From NCBI RefSeq assembly GCF_040361275.1, contig NZ_APNH01000006.1:1-64000 (forward strand): a DNA stretch of 64,000 bases. Direction: 5' to 3'. Source of the stretch: Salinisphaera sp. T31B1 (GTDB taxonomy: Bacteria; Pseudomonadota; Gammaproteobacteria; Nevskiales; Salinisphaeraceae). The number at the start of each line of letters is the position of its first letter. Position 1 is the first letter of the stretch. The notes under the pieces are model-generated. The model did not search any database. It saw nothing but the letters and a program-made list of their open reading frames with translations, and was not told the DNA's origin. The translations under genes and the position numbers were made by a program. This document shows positions 44,263 through 52,065 of the stretch, one piece after another.

Positions 44263-45358
44263 AATCGCTGACAGCAGCCACGAGCTGGTACCCGCGCTGA
44301 CAACGCCGCACGAGCACGCGCCGCCGGAGCGGCTTATCCGTGCCGAAACCGACGAACAGGCAGTCGCTGCCTGGCTGCAAGCGCGCGCCGCGAACAGCGA
44401 GTCCACCTTCGATCGCTACCAACGCGAAGCTCGGCGATTCCTCGAATACATCCAGAAGCGCGGCCGCTCGCTCAACATGGTCACGATCGAGGACGTGCGG
44501 GCCTACGAGCAGGATCTGTTGGCCGGTAAGGTCACAGGCAAGCCGCGTAGCCGCGCGGCCGTCGATGGCGTGTTCTCCGTACTGGCTTCCCTGACGGGCC
44601 TGCTTTCCGCTGCCGGCTATCTGCGAGCGAACGTTCTCGTGCTGCGCAGCAAGCGTAAGAAGAAGGAGGGCGGGGTGCGCGTCGAGCGGTTCTTGTCGAA
44701 CGAGGAGCTACGTGTGCTGTTCGACGAGGCCGCGACATTGAGCGGCGCCCCGCGCGACGAACGCATTCGCTTCACGCTCGTGTGGTTTCTATCGACCGGA
44801 TCGCGAATCAGCGAGACACTCAAGGCGCCGATGAACAGCGTCTATCTCGCCCAGGAGGCCGGACACTCCGAATGGGTCTGGCGTGTTGTGCGCAAGGGCG
44901 ACGTGGAAATGGACGTGCCATTGCGACACGACGCCATTGACGGCCTTGTTCGGTATCGACGCTCACTGGGTCTGCCGCACTATCCGGCGCCCGATCAGGA
45001 GGAAGGGTTCCTGGTGTGGCCGCTACGCGGCAAGTCCGAAGCGCCGCTGTATCGCGGCACGATCAGTCAGGAGCTCAAGGTGTTCTTCGAGCGTGCAGCG
45101 CAGCGCCTGGATAGCGTGGGGCAACGCCGGCACATGGAACAGGCGACAACGCACTGGCTACGGCACACCGCGGCCACACAGCTGCTGGACGCGGGCACGT
45201 CTATCCGGTTCGTGTCCTGGTTGCTCGGGCACGCCAGCCAGTCGATCACCTCAAGGATCTACGATCATGCGGACCGAGCCACATGGCGGCGAGAGCTGTT
45301 ACGCGGGCGAGATTACAAGGTGAGCATAAAACCTGGCCATGAAAGAGAGCCCACGTAA
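44255..45358 (+). CDS. Tyrosine recombinase / phage-type integrase
   Basis: The 367-residue recombinase has a SAM-like core-binding domain (STFDRYQREARRFLEYIQKRG, residues 50-130) and a catalytic domain: FLSTGSRISETL (Arg I), THWLRHTAATQLLD (His-x-x-Arg), LLGHASQSITSRIYDHADR (His/Tyr). All catalytic residues are present. It is translationally coupled to a zinc-ribbon protein. It could integrate an element or resolve plasmid multimers; no att site was found. Confidence 0.88.
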   Translation: MREIADSSHELVPALTTPHEHAPPERLIRAETDEQAVAAWLQARAANSESTFDRYQREARRFLEYIQKRGRSLNMVTIEDVRAYEQDLLAGKVTGKPRSRAAVDGVFSVLASLTGLLSAAGYLRANVLVLRSKRKKKEGGVRVERFLSNEELRVLFDEAATLSGAPRDERIRFTLVWFLSTGSRISETLKAPMNSVYLAQEAGHSEWVWRVVRKGDVEMDVPLRHDAIDGLVRYRRSLGLPHYPAPDQEEGFLVWPLRGKSEAPLYRGTISQELKVFFERAAQRLDSVGQRRHMEQATTHWLRHTAATQLLDAGTSIRFVSWLLGHASQSITSRIYDHADRATWRRELLRGRDYKVSIKPGHEREPT

Positions 45359-45390
45359 ATATTTATCTTCGAAAGCGAACGCGACGGGTG

Positions 45391-45639
45391 GCAGTGGCCG
45401 ATCATCAGGCCGTTATCACCGGGTCAGGCGTTGCCGCCGTTCAGTATCCGAAGTTCGAGAGCGTGAACATCTCGCTGAACAACCGAAAGAACGCCACATC
45501 GGGCTCATACGATGGGTTCAAATTCGCCAAGTACGCACCGCATTGTCTCACCGATCTCCAGTATCGCTTCAATCGACGCTACGACCTGCGGGCGATCCTA
45601 GGTCATGTGAACGGTGATACGGCACGGACAAAACCCTAG
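45391..45639 (+). pseudogene. IS1595-family (ISXO2-like) transposase C-terminal fragment
   Basis: About 80 residues survive (QAVITGSGVAAVQYPKFESVN ... CLTDLQYRFNRRYDLRAILG). They match the C-terminus of IS1595-type transposases (HPKFxxVN...YLAExQYRFNRRFDL). The N-terminus and catalytic core are missing and no inverted repeat pair was seen, so this is a relic. Confidence 0.72.
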
Positions 45640-45964
45640 CCCGAACGCCTTCTTGGAATAGCAGAGTTTCGGGCCTAATCAAGCTCCTTTGTCTTACCGC
45701 TATTGCCTTTAAGCATTGGAGCGCCAAACAATGGCATGATTTTAGGAGTTTATCCCGAAAGTGCGCCTGCGTTCAAAACAACATTTCGCATAGTGAATCA
45801 CGATGGGACACTTCTGATTAGTAACTCTATGATTAGAAATAAAGTAGTTCGCGCGACGTCTCTATGTGCCCCGTGCGCATTCCAATATCAGTAAAACTCT
45901 AGCTTTGCGGTTTATTTATTAAATGTGCTAACCGTGCTGTTCCATAACCAGAAAGGAGTTGGAA
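45640..45964. other. AT-richer intergenic region
   Basis: GC content falls below that of the neighbours. A 63-codon frame at 45703-45894 has no ribosome-binding site or recognisable content. A good AAAGGAG site at the end belongs to the next gene. Nothing else is seen. Confidence 0.4.
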
Positions 45965-46717
45965 GTGCGTCAGTTAAATTTGTTGATCGTGACTTTAACC
46001 TTGTCTATGTCGGTCACAACCGTCTGCGCGTAGACTAGCGATGCCGGGCGAGTAGCAGACAGCTATACAACGGTGGAAAGCACGGGTGAAACGCTCCTAC
46101 ATCGCACGCTCGTGTTGCCAAGTCTTGATAATGGCGATGATGAGATCTATCAACAGACTTTGCGACAGAATGGAGACGGTTCGCTCACCACAGTTCCTAC
46201 GATGGTGTCACCGAAACTAAAGAAACGACATGAAAAGATATGTGCGGCCATGGGCGGCAAAGATGCGTCTGACCAAGGAGTCACAACAATTTCCAGCGAC
46301 ATGGTCGATGCGTATCAGTGCGACCTCCCACCTACTAAAAGCGGGCTGGACGGAAGCCAGTCATCCGCGAATGAGGTCTCGCCTGAAGCGACCGCAGCGG
46401 GCGGCAGCACAATAACCCAGATTAGTGGTACTGGAATAACCAACGCGTCGCCGGGTCAAAATATTAACCAAACCGGAGCCTATGCGGTTTCCTGGTTTGG
46501 TGGCTCCGTTACAGTGCGGGCGAATTTGAATGCAGGATTTTGCCGTTATAACAACCAGCAATTCTACCCGGGACCTTCAGGTAGCAACAGTCGTGCATTC
46601 GGAGGGGTATGCCAAGTCGGCCGAGCAACTGAGCCAGGCACAATTCAGACTGTCGTTCAAGCCTGCCCATCAACTGGTTCGTGCCGCAGCGCGACAGGCG
46701 CAATTATTGTTCAATAA
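45965..46717 (+). pseudogene. Secreted protein gene with amber codon at the signal-peptide end
   Basis: A strong ribosome-binding site (AAAGGAG) precedes GTG 45965, which opens a signal peptide (RQLNLLIVTLTLSMSVTTVCA). Codon 23 is TAG (46031-46033), then the same frame continues for 227 codons to 46717. The remaining sequence is rich in Ser, Thr, Gly and Asn with four or more cysteines (AGFCRYNNQQFYPG, GGVCQVG, QACPSTGSC), typical of an exported, disulfide-bonded protein. The stop should abolish it unless it is read through. The family is not recognised. Confidence 0.6.
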
Positions 46718-46828
46718 TTTCGTAACTGATTACTCTGAGGGCGCAGAAGTTCGTAGACCTAGGGTAATTAGCATTGGCGCTTGTTTGGCCGATCGACGCG
46801 AGAGACGACTGTAGAAAAATTCCTTACT

Positions 46829-46970
46829 TAATAGGCTCGAAGCTCACCAGGTCTGTACGACTGCGGTTAGAGCGTCTGCATACGCGGTAGTACGCGCTTC
46901 ACCATCTTTACATCGTTAGAAAGCTTCGGAGGCGTACTGACGGGAGTCCGATGAGTTTCGAGCCTAATCA
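46829..46970. repeat. Nested inverted-repeat element of about 140 bp
   Basis: TAGGCTCGAAGCTCA (46831 on) and, inverted, TAGGCTCGAAACTCA (46952-46966) form imperfect outer arms. Further inside, AGTACGC and GCGTACT, and CGAAGCT and AGCTTCG, also pair. The element lies between two genes in a decayed area and looks like a MITE or a folded recombination site. Confidence 0.4.
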
Positions 46971-46989
46971 GGTAGTAAGGTGTGCTGCG

Positions 46990-47367
46990 CTATGTGTGAG
47001 TCCTGCGCGCCCGCTTGGCGGGCGTTCGCTGCTGATATTCACCGATATACAGAACTGCACCATTGTCGAAGATCACTCGTAGCTTGGCGCGCTCGTCATC
47101 GGCACTCACCTCAGCCACGCGCTGTCCGATCTGAGCCACTAGCTGTGACGCGAAGCGTTGTTGCCTGCGCGGATACAACAACCCACGACGATAGAGCGAG
47201 CTGTTTGTATCGAGGCGGCGATCGCCGCTATCGAACCCTATTACGATCTGACGCTGCTTGAACTCGACCCGCTCAAGTACGGCGCCGATCTGAATGTCGT
47301 CGTGCCCGGAACAATTGGTCTGCATCGATCTATAGTCGCGCAACAACCCGGGTTGCGCCAAATTCAC
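46990..47367 (-). CDS. Hypothetical protein, third gene of the Tus-like operon
   Basis: The 125-residue product starts with GTG 47367, which overlaps the TGA of the (broken) gene upstream (GTGA), so coupling supports reality. It contains VEFKQRQIVIGFDSGDRRLDTNSSLYRRGLLYPRRQQRF and AKLRVIFDNGAVLYIGEYQ, an alternating strand-rich pattern. Not recognised. Confidence 0.55.
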   Translation of the reverse strand: MNLAQPGLLRDYRSMQTNCSGHDDIQIGAVLERVEFKQRQIVIGFDSGDRRLDTNSSLYRRGLLYPRRQQRFASQLVAQIGQRVAEVSADDERAKLRVIFDNGAVLYIGEYQQRTPAKRARRTHT

Positions 47368-47812
47368 CAGGCTTCATAGCTGAGCATCAGATCGGTAATG
47401 ATCTGGAGGCGATTGCGATCAAGGTGTGCGGCCAATTTACCAGGCTGCTCGGTTTCGCCATGTACGCGACATAGTTCGGCCGCGGATTCGCGATTGAAAG
47501 AGCTCAATAGTGCGACGATGAACTGCCTCTCGCCGGCGGAGAAAATGGCCGCACTGATCGCGGTCGTGTCAGGCCCGAGCTGGTTCTTGTCGGTGGCCGA
47601 ATCGATCGATTCAGCATCGATCTTGAAAACTGTGGGCCGGCGGCGCGCACCGCCACCTTCCAGGTATCCAGAAAGATGCTGCGTGCGTCATTGGCCTAGC
47701 GCATCGCACTGGCCATGCGTTGAAGGAAATGCGGACTGTCGCCGAACGCCACCCGGCCATCCGGCAGCGCCAGTTCCCAGCTGCCATCGGGCAATTGCAC
47801 AGGCTTAGACAT
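47364..47812 (-). pseudogene. Second gene of the Tus-like operon, broken by amber codon and frameshift
   Basis: Starting ATG 47812, overlapping the Tus-like stop by eight bases, the frame gives SKPVQLPDGSWELALPDG, then FLQRMASAMR, then TAG (47696-47698), then ANDARSIFLDTWKVAVRAGP. Near 47631 a frameshift occurs, and another frame continues VFKIDAESIDSATDKNQLG, FSAGERQFIVALLSSFNRESAAELC and LQIITDLMLSYEAW to TGA 47364-47366. The intact protein would have about 150 residues. No simple open frame reveals it. Function unknown. Confidence 0.6.
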
Positions 47813-48992
47813 TGGTCGTTTCTCCTGCGTTCGATTCGGACAATCCAGCGCTTAAATCTCTCAACGGCACGCGGTAGACATTCTGTTCGCTATCGACGAG
47901 ATACATATGTGCACGGTTAGCGGCTACGATACGAAACGCGCCCTGCGCATCAAGTGCTAGGTGGCCGGGTATCGGGCCACGCGCTTTGTTGACCGTAGCC
48001 ATAATGTCCGCTAATGCAGCTTCGCTCGGCCGTGCCAGAAACTGGCGAACCTGCTTATTCGGCGTGAGCGCGAGGTTAACGCCCTTAAATGTTACACGCG
48101 TATTCACTGGATCCGCAGGCAGGCAAAAGCGGTAGGGCGCCCGATAGCGCCACGCGTGCCAGTGCTCGACAAGTAGGGTCTCGATCGCCAGATCGTCACG
48201 CCTGGCTCGCGTACTCTCTCCGAGGATAAAGTCGCCCAGCGAGCCGATCGCCGGCATCGGCTCCGGCACGATCAGGGGCAGGGCGGTCTTTACCAGCCGC
48301 CGGCGGCCGCTGAAGTTCACAATATTCGCGACGGGATTCGGGGCGACGGGCTTACGGATGACCACCACCTCGTTCGGATCGAACCCGGCAAGCATCGCTA
48401 GCTCAGCCTCGATGTGGACGTGTCCATGGGTGCGGTTCTGTCTTTCCAGCCGCGCCATCAGCGCACCGATGCGCAGCTGCTCGATGCCATGACTATGCCC
48501 TGTCCAGCTCAGCCCTACGCGGCGTAGAGGCGACTCGAGCGCGTGCCACTCGCGATAGGCTTGCAAGCGATTGAGATGGGCCCAGTCGGGTAGATTCCCG
48601 CGCCAGGTGTACCAACCGCTGGTGCCAAAGGCCGACATCGCCGCGCGCAGTTCACGCTTGCGCGTATTCAGTTCGTTTACGACGTCCTGCACGTCGCCAT
48701 CGACCACGAGCACACCCGGACAACGCACCGTGGCCATGGGGTGCTGGCATTCCGAATAGTCGAGTGCGGCCAGTGCTGCCAGCGCGGCTTGTATGCCAGC
48801 ATCATTCGAACGCAACGTAACTCCGGTCGTAGGCGGCAGCGGCTCACGCTCATCCTGTACCGGGATTTCGAACACCGTGGCATCCACGGCGCAAGCGCGC
48901 AGTCGGTCTAGGGCATTGCGCGTTGCTTCTCGTACGGCCTGCGTGGCTGCGATCGCCGCCATACGCGCTTGGTTGTCGTTCGCTCCCGCCAT
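47805..48992 (-). CDS. Tus-like DNA replication terminus site-binding protein
   Basis: The 395-residue product aligns by eye with E. coli Tus along most of its length: VFEIPVQDEREPL, VRCPGVLVV (Tus VRLPGVL), LPDWAHLNRLQAYR (Tus LPGLITLNAYR), VGLSWTGHSHGIEQLRIGALMARLER (Tus [23 protein letters not shown]) and VVIRKPVAPNPVANIVNF (Tus KIKRPVKVQPIARVWY). It has about 130 extra residues at the C-terminus. Tus traps the replicative helicase at Ter sites. ATG 48992 has TGGAG upstream. On a plasmid-like region it may stop replication forks or regulate a plasmid locus. Confidence 0.72.
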   Translation of the reverse strand: MAGANDNQARMAAIAATQAVREATRNALDRLRACAVDATVFEIPVQDEREPLPPTTGVTLRSNDAGIQAALAALAALDYSECQHPMATVRCPGVLVVDGDVQDVVNELNTRKRELRAAMSAFGTSGWYTWRGNLPDWAHLNRLQAYREWHALESPLRRVGLSWTGHSHGIEQLRIGALMARLERQNRTHGHVHIEAELAMLAGFDPNEVVVIRKPVAPNPVANIVNFSGRRRLVKTALPLIVPEPMPAIGSLGDFILGESTRARRDDLAIETLLVEHWHAWRYRAPYRFCLPADPVNTRVTFKGVNLALTPNKQVRQFLARPSEAALADIMATVNKARGPIPGHLALDAQGAFRIVAANRAHMYLVDSEQNVYRVPLRDLSAGLSESNAGETTNV

Positions 48993-49602
48993 GCCGCAAC
49001 TCCAGTTCAAATCAAGCGCAATTTATACCATCCCCAAAAGCGAAGCGCTCCAACCCTGCGGGTTGGGTCCGCTCTTGCGTCATAGCGAGCTGGTGGGGAC
49101 TTTACGTCTTCCTTATTGGCTCTTTTATCAATCTATTCGGGCCGACCTAGAACCGCACCAGCAAGTTGACGGGAGGTCAGTATCAACACAATAAGTCGGC
49201 GAGCAAAAGTGGTTACGCAACCGGATTGGCGGTCAGTCTCGATTTGGGGGATGGTATAAACCCGCGAGAGGGTTCGTCCTGAAAGGGGACTGAAGAGCCG
49301 GGTGTGTGGCGTCAGCAAATGCCGGCGATAAGTTGGCAAATCACGCGTTTTACGATCGTATGTTGAGCCCAGATTCCGCTAGTCTGACCGCAATCTCGTT
49401 CGTCTAGAACGATACGCCGCCTGCGTATGTAACAAGGCCTCGATAGCTGATCGAGTAATAAGCAACAGCACGACGAACCCTGTTGGGGTGGTGATGCCGC
49501 CCCAACAGGGGAGCTGCGTCTCCATCCCGACGGTACTTCACCGCGCGGGACGCCGCGATTCCGGTGATTACAACGCCGGGACGCCGGTTACGGAGGTGCG
49601 AA
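48993..49602. promoter_or_regulatory. 610-bp divergent control region with several dyads (possible oriT or Ter region)
   Basis: No gene is seen between the divergent Tus-like gene and a small membrane gene. It holds CTCGAT-AGCTG-ATCGAG (49439-49455), AACCC-GCGAGA-GGGTT near 49248-49263, the 11-bp hairpin at 49478-49510, and GTATGTTG (49359-49366), which equals the core of E. coli TerB. It is a reasonable place for a transfer origin, a Ter-like site or promoters. None is proven. Confidence 0.4.
49478..49510. repeat. Perfect 11-bp inverted repeat
   Basis: CCCTGTTGGGG and CCCCAACAGGG are exact inverted copies around an 11-base loop. No T-run follows, so a terminator is unlikely. An operator or an oriT hairpin is possible. 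Confidence 0.6.
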
Positions 49603-49815
49603 ATGAGACTGCGGTTTCGAAGGCATGTGCGCGACAGTCTTGCCACTCAGCTCATCAGGCTTGCCTGGTGGATAGTGGGTGGCACCGGCCTCAGCACGGT
49701 CTTCTTCACGAGTCCAGCCTGGGTTATCGGTACAACCGTATGCGCCTGGATCGCCCTACAGGCGATCGCTCATGCGCTGCTGGCGCTCGACGATGACGAA
49801 GCAGACCGACAATGA
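49603..49815 (+). CDS. Small two-helix membrane protein
   Basis: The 70-residue protein starts MRLRFRRHVRDSLATQLIRLAWWIVGG and has two hydrophobic segments (about 15-35 and 41-60) and an acidic end. A CGGAGG site precedes ATG 49603. Small membrane proteins of this kind are common next to conjugation genes. Not recognised. Confidence 0.55.
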   Translation: MRLRFRRHVRDSLATQLIRLAWWIVGGTGLSTVFFTSPAWVIGTTVCAWIALQAIAHALLALDDDEADRQ

Positions 49816-49895
49816 ATGCCTCATCTGAAAAGATGGGGCCCCTACAGGCACGGTTTTGCTATTCTCATCCTGAAAGCTCGTAGCGGAGACATGCT

Positions 49896-50066
49896 ATGGC
49901 GACATATGTGATCGTGGCGATCCAGATCCTTGCCGTTCTTCTTGGTGTTGGTGTGCTGTATATATCAGTAATTTCCAAACGCGAAGAGCTGCAAGCACGT
50001 CAACGTCGTGACGACTCGTCCAAACACTCACGATTGGACGATTGTACGTCCCGACCTGGAAGCTGA
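49896..50066 (+). CDS. 56-residue single-helix membrane protein
   Basis: ATG 49896 opens MATYVIVAIQILAVLLGVGVLYISVIS followed by KREELQARQRRDDSSKHSR, that is, one membrane helix with a positive tail. GGAG lies eight bases upstream and a strong terminator follows the stop, which supports a real small gene. Function unknown. Confidence 0.6.
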   Translation: MATYVIVAIQILAVLLGVGVLYISVISKREELQARQRRDDSSKHSRLDDCTSRPGS

Positions 50067-50077
50067 TGAAAGACCGG

Positions 50078-50110
50078 CCCGGGGCACTATCAAGTGCCTC
50101 GGGTTTTTTT
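50078..50110 (+). terminator. Intrinsic terminator
   Basis: CCCGGGGCACT-ATCA-AGTGCCTCGGG with one mismatch is followed by seven Ts. It ends the short plus-strand transcript of the 56-residue gene. Confidence 0.88.
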
Positions 50111-50125
50111 GTCTAACGCCTCAGC

Positions 50126-50458
50126 TCAGTGCTGGCTCGGCGCATCCTTTAGCTGCTGCATCTTGTATCGCGCAAAGGTCCGCATTGTGTCGCCGAGTCG
50201 ACTAGAGCCGATTGCATCCATGGCATCGGATACACCTGCGACGTATTGGTCGAAGCACACGCGCGCCAGTTCGGCGCTATTTTCCCCCTGTTTACCTGCG
50301 TCATGGCAGATGGCCGCCTTCTCGGAAACCAAACGCTGGCATACGCTGATGACGTCCTCCACGGACGCTCGTACCTCGGGCAAACTATTCCCCATTTTCT
50401 TACCCTTTCTTGAACCGACAATATCGGCGGTTCGTTCAGGCTGACGACCTCGATTCAT
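50126..50458 (-). CDS. Hypothetical protein downstream of lytic transglycosylase
   Basis: The 110-residue product is mainly helical (SVEDVISVCQRLVSEKAAICHDAG, ARVCFDQYVAGVSDAMDAIGSS) with three cysteines; the likely start is GTG/ATG near 50395-50458. It touches the stop of the transglycosylase gene, so they form an operon. Not recognised. Confidence 0.6.
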   Translation of the reverse strand: MNRGRQPERTADIVGSRKGKKMGNSLPEVRASVEDVISVCQRLVSEKAAICHDAGKQGENSAELARVCFDQYVAGVSDAMDAIGSSRLGDTMRTFARYKMQQLKDAPSQH

Positions 50459-51099
50459 TAGAGCGAGGCCACGCGAGCACTGTCGTAGGATGACAATACG
50501 CGAGTCACATACGATTTTGTTTCATCGGGGCAATGTCGATCGATCCAATCCAAAACTTCGCCGCGGGTAAGCATCTGAGGCGGCTTGGCATGCAGCATTC
50601 TCCCGATGCCCCAATTGTACGCGGCTAGTACAAGTGGGATGCGCACCTCACGCGCATAATCGCTGAAATATTGGCGCTCGAGCAGCTGGAGATACGCCGT
50701 TCCTAACCAAACGTTGATGTCCGGGCGCATCAGACTGGCTTGGGTAGGCTGCCCAGCACGGCCATAAAGGTGCGCATAGGCATCGGCCGCGCCGCCGTCA
50801 GGAACGAGTTGCATCAGGCCAATCGCATTCGCACTACTTACAACGTCGGCTCGATAATTACTCTCTCGATAGATCACCGCATCGACGAGAAAGGCATCCA
50901 TGCCCAGTGCCTTCGAAACACGAGCGATCAGCGATCCATAACGTCCTGCTGGGACAGCGGCGCGCTCCTGCACCGCGATGTCGGGAAAAATCGCTCTGAC
51001 CTCGCTTTCAGTTAGACCAGTCAAATCACTGGCGGAAGCGCTGTTGATAGCAGTCAACAGAAACGCCGCGTAGATTCCAGCGCGCATCATCGTGGACAT
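50458..51099 (-). CDS. Lytic transglycosylase (SLT domain), conjugation-associated
   Basis: The 213-residue protein has a signal peptide (about 23 residues) and an SLT lysozyme-like domain: VDAVIYRESNYRADVVSSANAIGLMQLVPDGGA with the catalytic Glu in YRESNY, and PLVLAAYNWGIGRML. It locally opens peptidoglycan for the transfer channel, as VirB1/TraL-type enzymes do. It lies about 1 kb before the TraF/TraH/TraG genes, divergent from them. Confidence 0.88.
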   Translation of the reverse strand: MSTMMRAGIYAAFLLTAINSASASDLTGLTESEVRAIFPDIAVQERAAVPAGRYGSLIARVSKALGMDAFLVDAVIYRESNYRADVVSSANAIGLMQLVPDGGAADAYAHLYGRAGQPTQASLMRPDINVWLGTAYLQLLERQYFSDYAREVRIPLVLAAYNWGIGRMLHAKPPQMLTRGEVLDWIDRHCPDETKSYVTRVLSSYDSARVASL

Positions 51100-51142
51100 A
51101 TCTCAGATCCAATCGAGTTTTATAAGCACGGCCGCAGACGGC

Positions 51143-51700
51143 CTATAACAGCCAGCCAAGCAACGCTGCACCGATGCCGATGCCCAGCGAGTAACCCAAT
51201 TCGCGTACCCCGCCAGTGCTGTAGAGACACAGCGAGTAACGTCCGCCGAACGGGTTGAGCAATGGAATGCCGCTCATTGAACCCATATCGACAAAGATAT
51301 GGAGCGCGCCTGACAAGCTGAAACCGAGCCATTGGTAAGCGAATAGCAGACCCCAGCCTTGGGTCTGAGCGAGCGCAATGACGCCGCCGCATATAAATGC
51401 GATCCACAACCAGGGCGAATGAGTCACGGTTCGATGCGGCAAGAGCGATACACGACCGATAAGCCGCCCGAAAAGAGGAAATTCCATCTGGTCAGGAGCC
51501 GACGCGCCAAAAATCAGGCCACTGGCGCACGCCATGGCGAGCCCGGTAAGAGGCGGATCTGACATATCGCCCGACGCGCCGGCCGCGGCAAACCAATCCA
51601 GGGTCTCCAAGATGCCCAGTTGGGGATCGTCACCAGCAAGCAACCGGTACGCGAGGACGCTGAATCCGGCCGACGTCACGAAATGGCCAAACTTCGTCAC
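51143..51700 (-). CDS. YdjM-like membrane-bound metal-dependent hydrolase (DUF457)
   Basis: The 185-residue protein has four or five hydrophobic helices and the YdjM-type motifs FGHFVTSAGFSVLAY, PDQMEFPLFGRLIGRVSLLPHRTVTHSPWLW (the HRxxTHS histidines) and HIFVDMGSMSGIPLLNPFGGRYSL. GTG 51700 overlaps the TGA of the gene before it. In E. coli, YdjM is an SOS-linked membrane protein. Role here unknown. Confidence 0.82.
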   Translation of the reverse strand: MTKFGHFVTSAGFSVLAYRLLAGDDPQLGILETLDWFAAAGASGDMSDPPLTGLAMACASGLIFGASAPDQMEFPLFGRLIGRVSLLPHRTVTHSPWLWIAFICGGVIALAQTQGWGLLFAYQWLGFSLSGALHIFVDMGSMSGIPLLNPFGGRYSLCLYSTGGVRELGYSLGIGIGAALLGWLL

Positions 51701-51936
51701 GGTGCTGCTGCGAGTCGTACAGCATCCATCCCGCGGGGCGTAATTCGCCACTGGCCGTCGGCACTCCAGATCGCTTCACCTTTCACTGCCAGACACGACA
51801 GCAACGCGTGCACGCGACTCTCATGTCGCGTGAAGCTGACTTTCTGAACGAGCGTACTCAGAACGCTCGAATTCTGTTCGAGCAGAACAAGGATTTCGTA
51901 TTCGCGTGCCCGGGGCTGCGGTGTCTTGGTTTTCAT
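51697..51936 (-). CDS. Small winged-helix-like protein
   Basis: The 79-residue protein (AREYEILVLLEQNSSVLSTLVQKVSF...GEAIWSADGQWRITPRG) has a helix-turn-helix plus wing pattern typical of small plasmid regulators. Its stop overlaps the YdjM-like start. It is divergent from the transfer operon, so it could regulate either side. Not recognised. Confidence 0.55.
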   Translation of the reverse strand: MKTKTPQPRAREYEILVLLEQNSSVLSTLVQKVSFTRHESRVHALLSCLAVKGEAIWSADGQWRITPRGMDAVRLAAAP

Positions 51937-51966
51937 GCGGCAAAGACTAGCCGCGTCACAGCCAGG

Positions 51967-52049
51967 CCAGGGGTGTGAAAAACGTCAATTTCGAGCGTTT
52001 TACGAGACCAGGGAGCAAAGCCTTGCGATAGACACTAGCCGCACCCCTG
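51967..52049. promoter_or_regulatory. Inverted CAGGGGTG motifs upstream of the transfer operon
   Basis: CCAGGGGTGT at 51967-51976 and CACCCCTG at 52042-52049 are inverted relatives, each followed by an A-run (GAAAAA). The ten-base form also occurs at 59739-59748. They are candidate sites for the FlhDC-like activator encoded at 62476-63230. Confidence 0.4.
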
Positions 52050-52065
52050 AAAAATCTATTCCAAG

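Noticed and set aside
43495-44406. A 303-codon minus-strand frame opposite the zinc-ribbon gene
   Set aside because: Shadow; the plus frame has a zinc ribbon and is coupled to the recombinase.
45703-45894. A 63-codon frame in the AT-rich gap
   Set aside because: No ribosome-binding site, no recognisable content and no coupling to neighbours.
15981-47698. Stop-codon reassignment of TAG
   Set aside because: TAG also ends intact genes here (for example the AhpD-like gene at 19186-19188 and the FitB-like toxin near 43438), so general reassignment is excluded.
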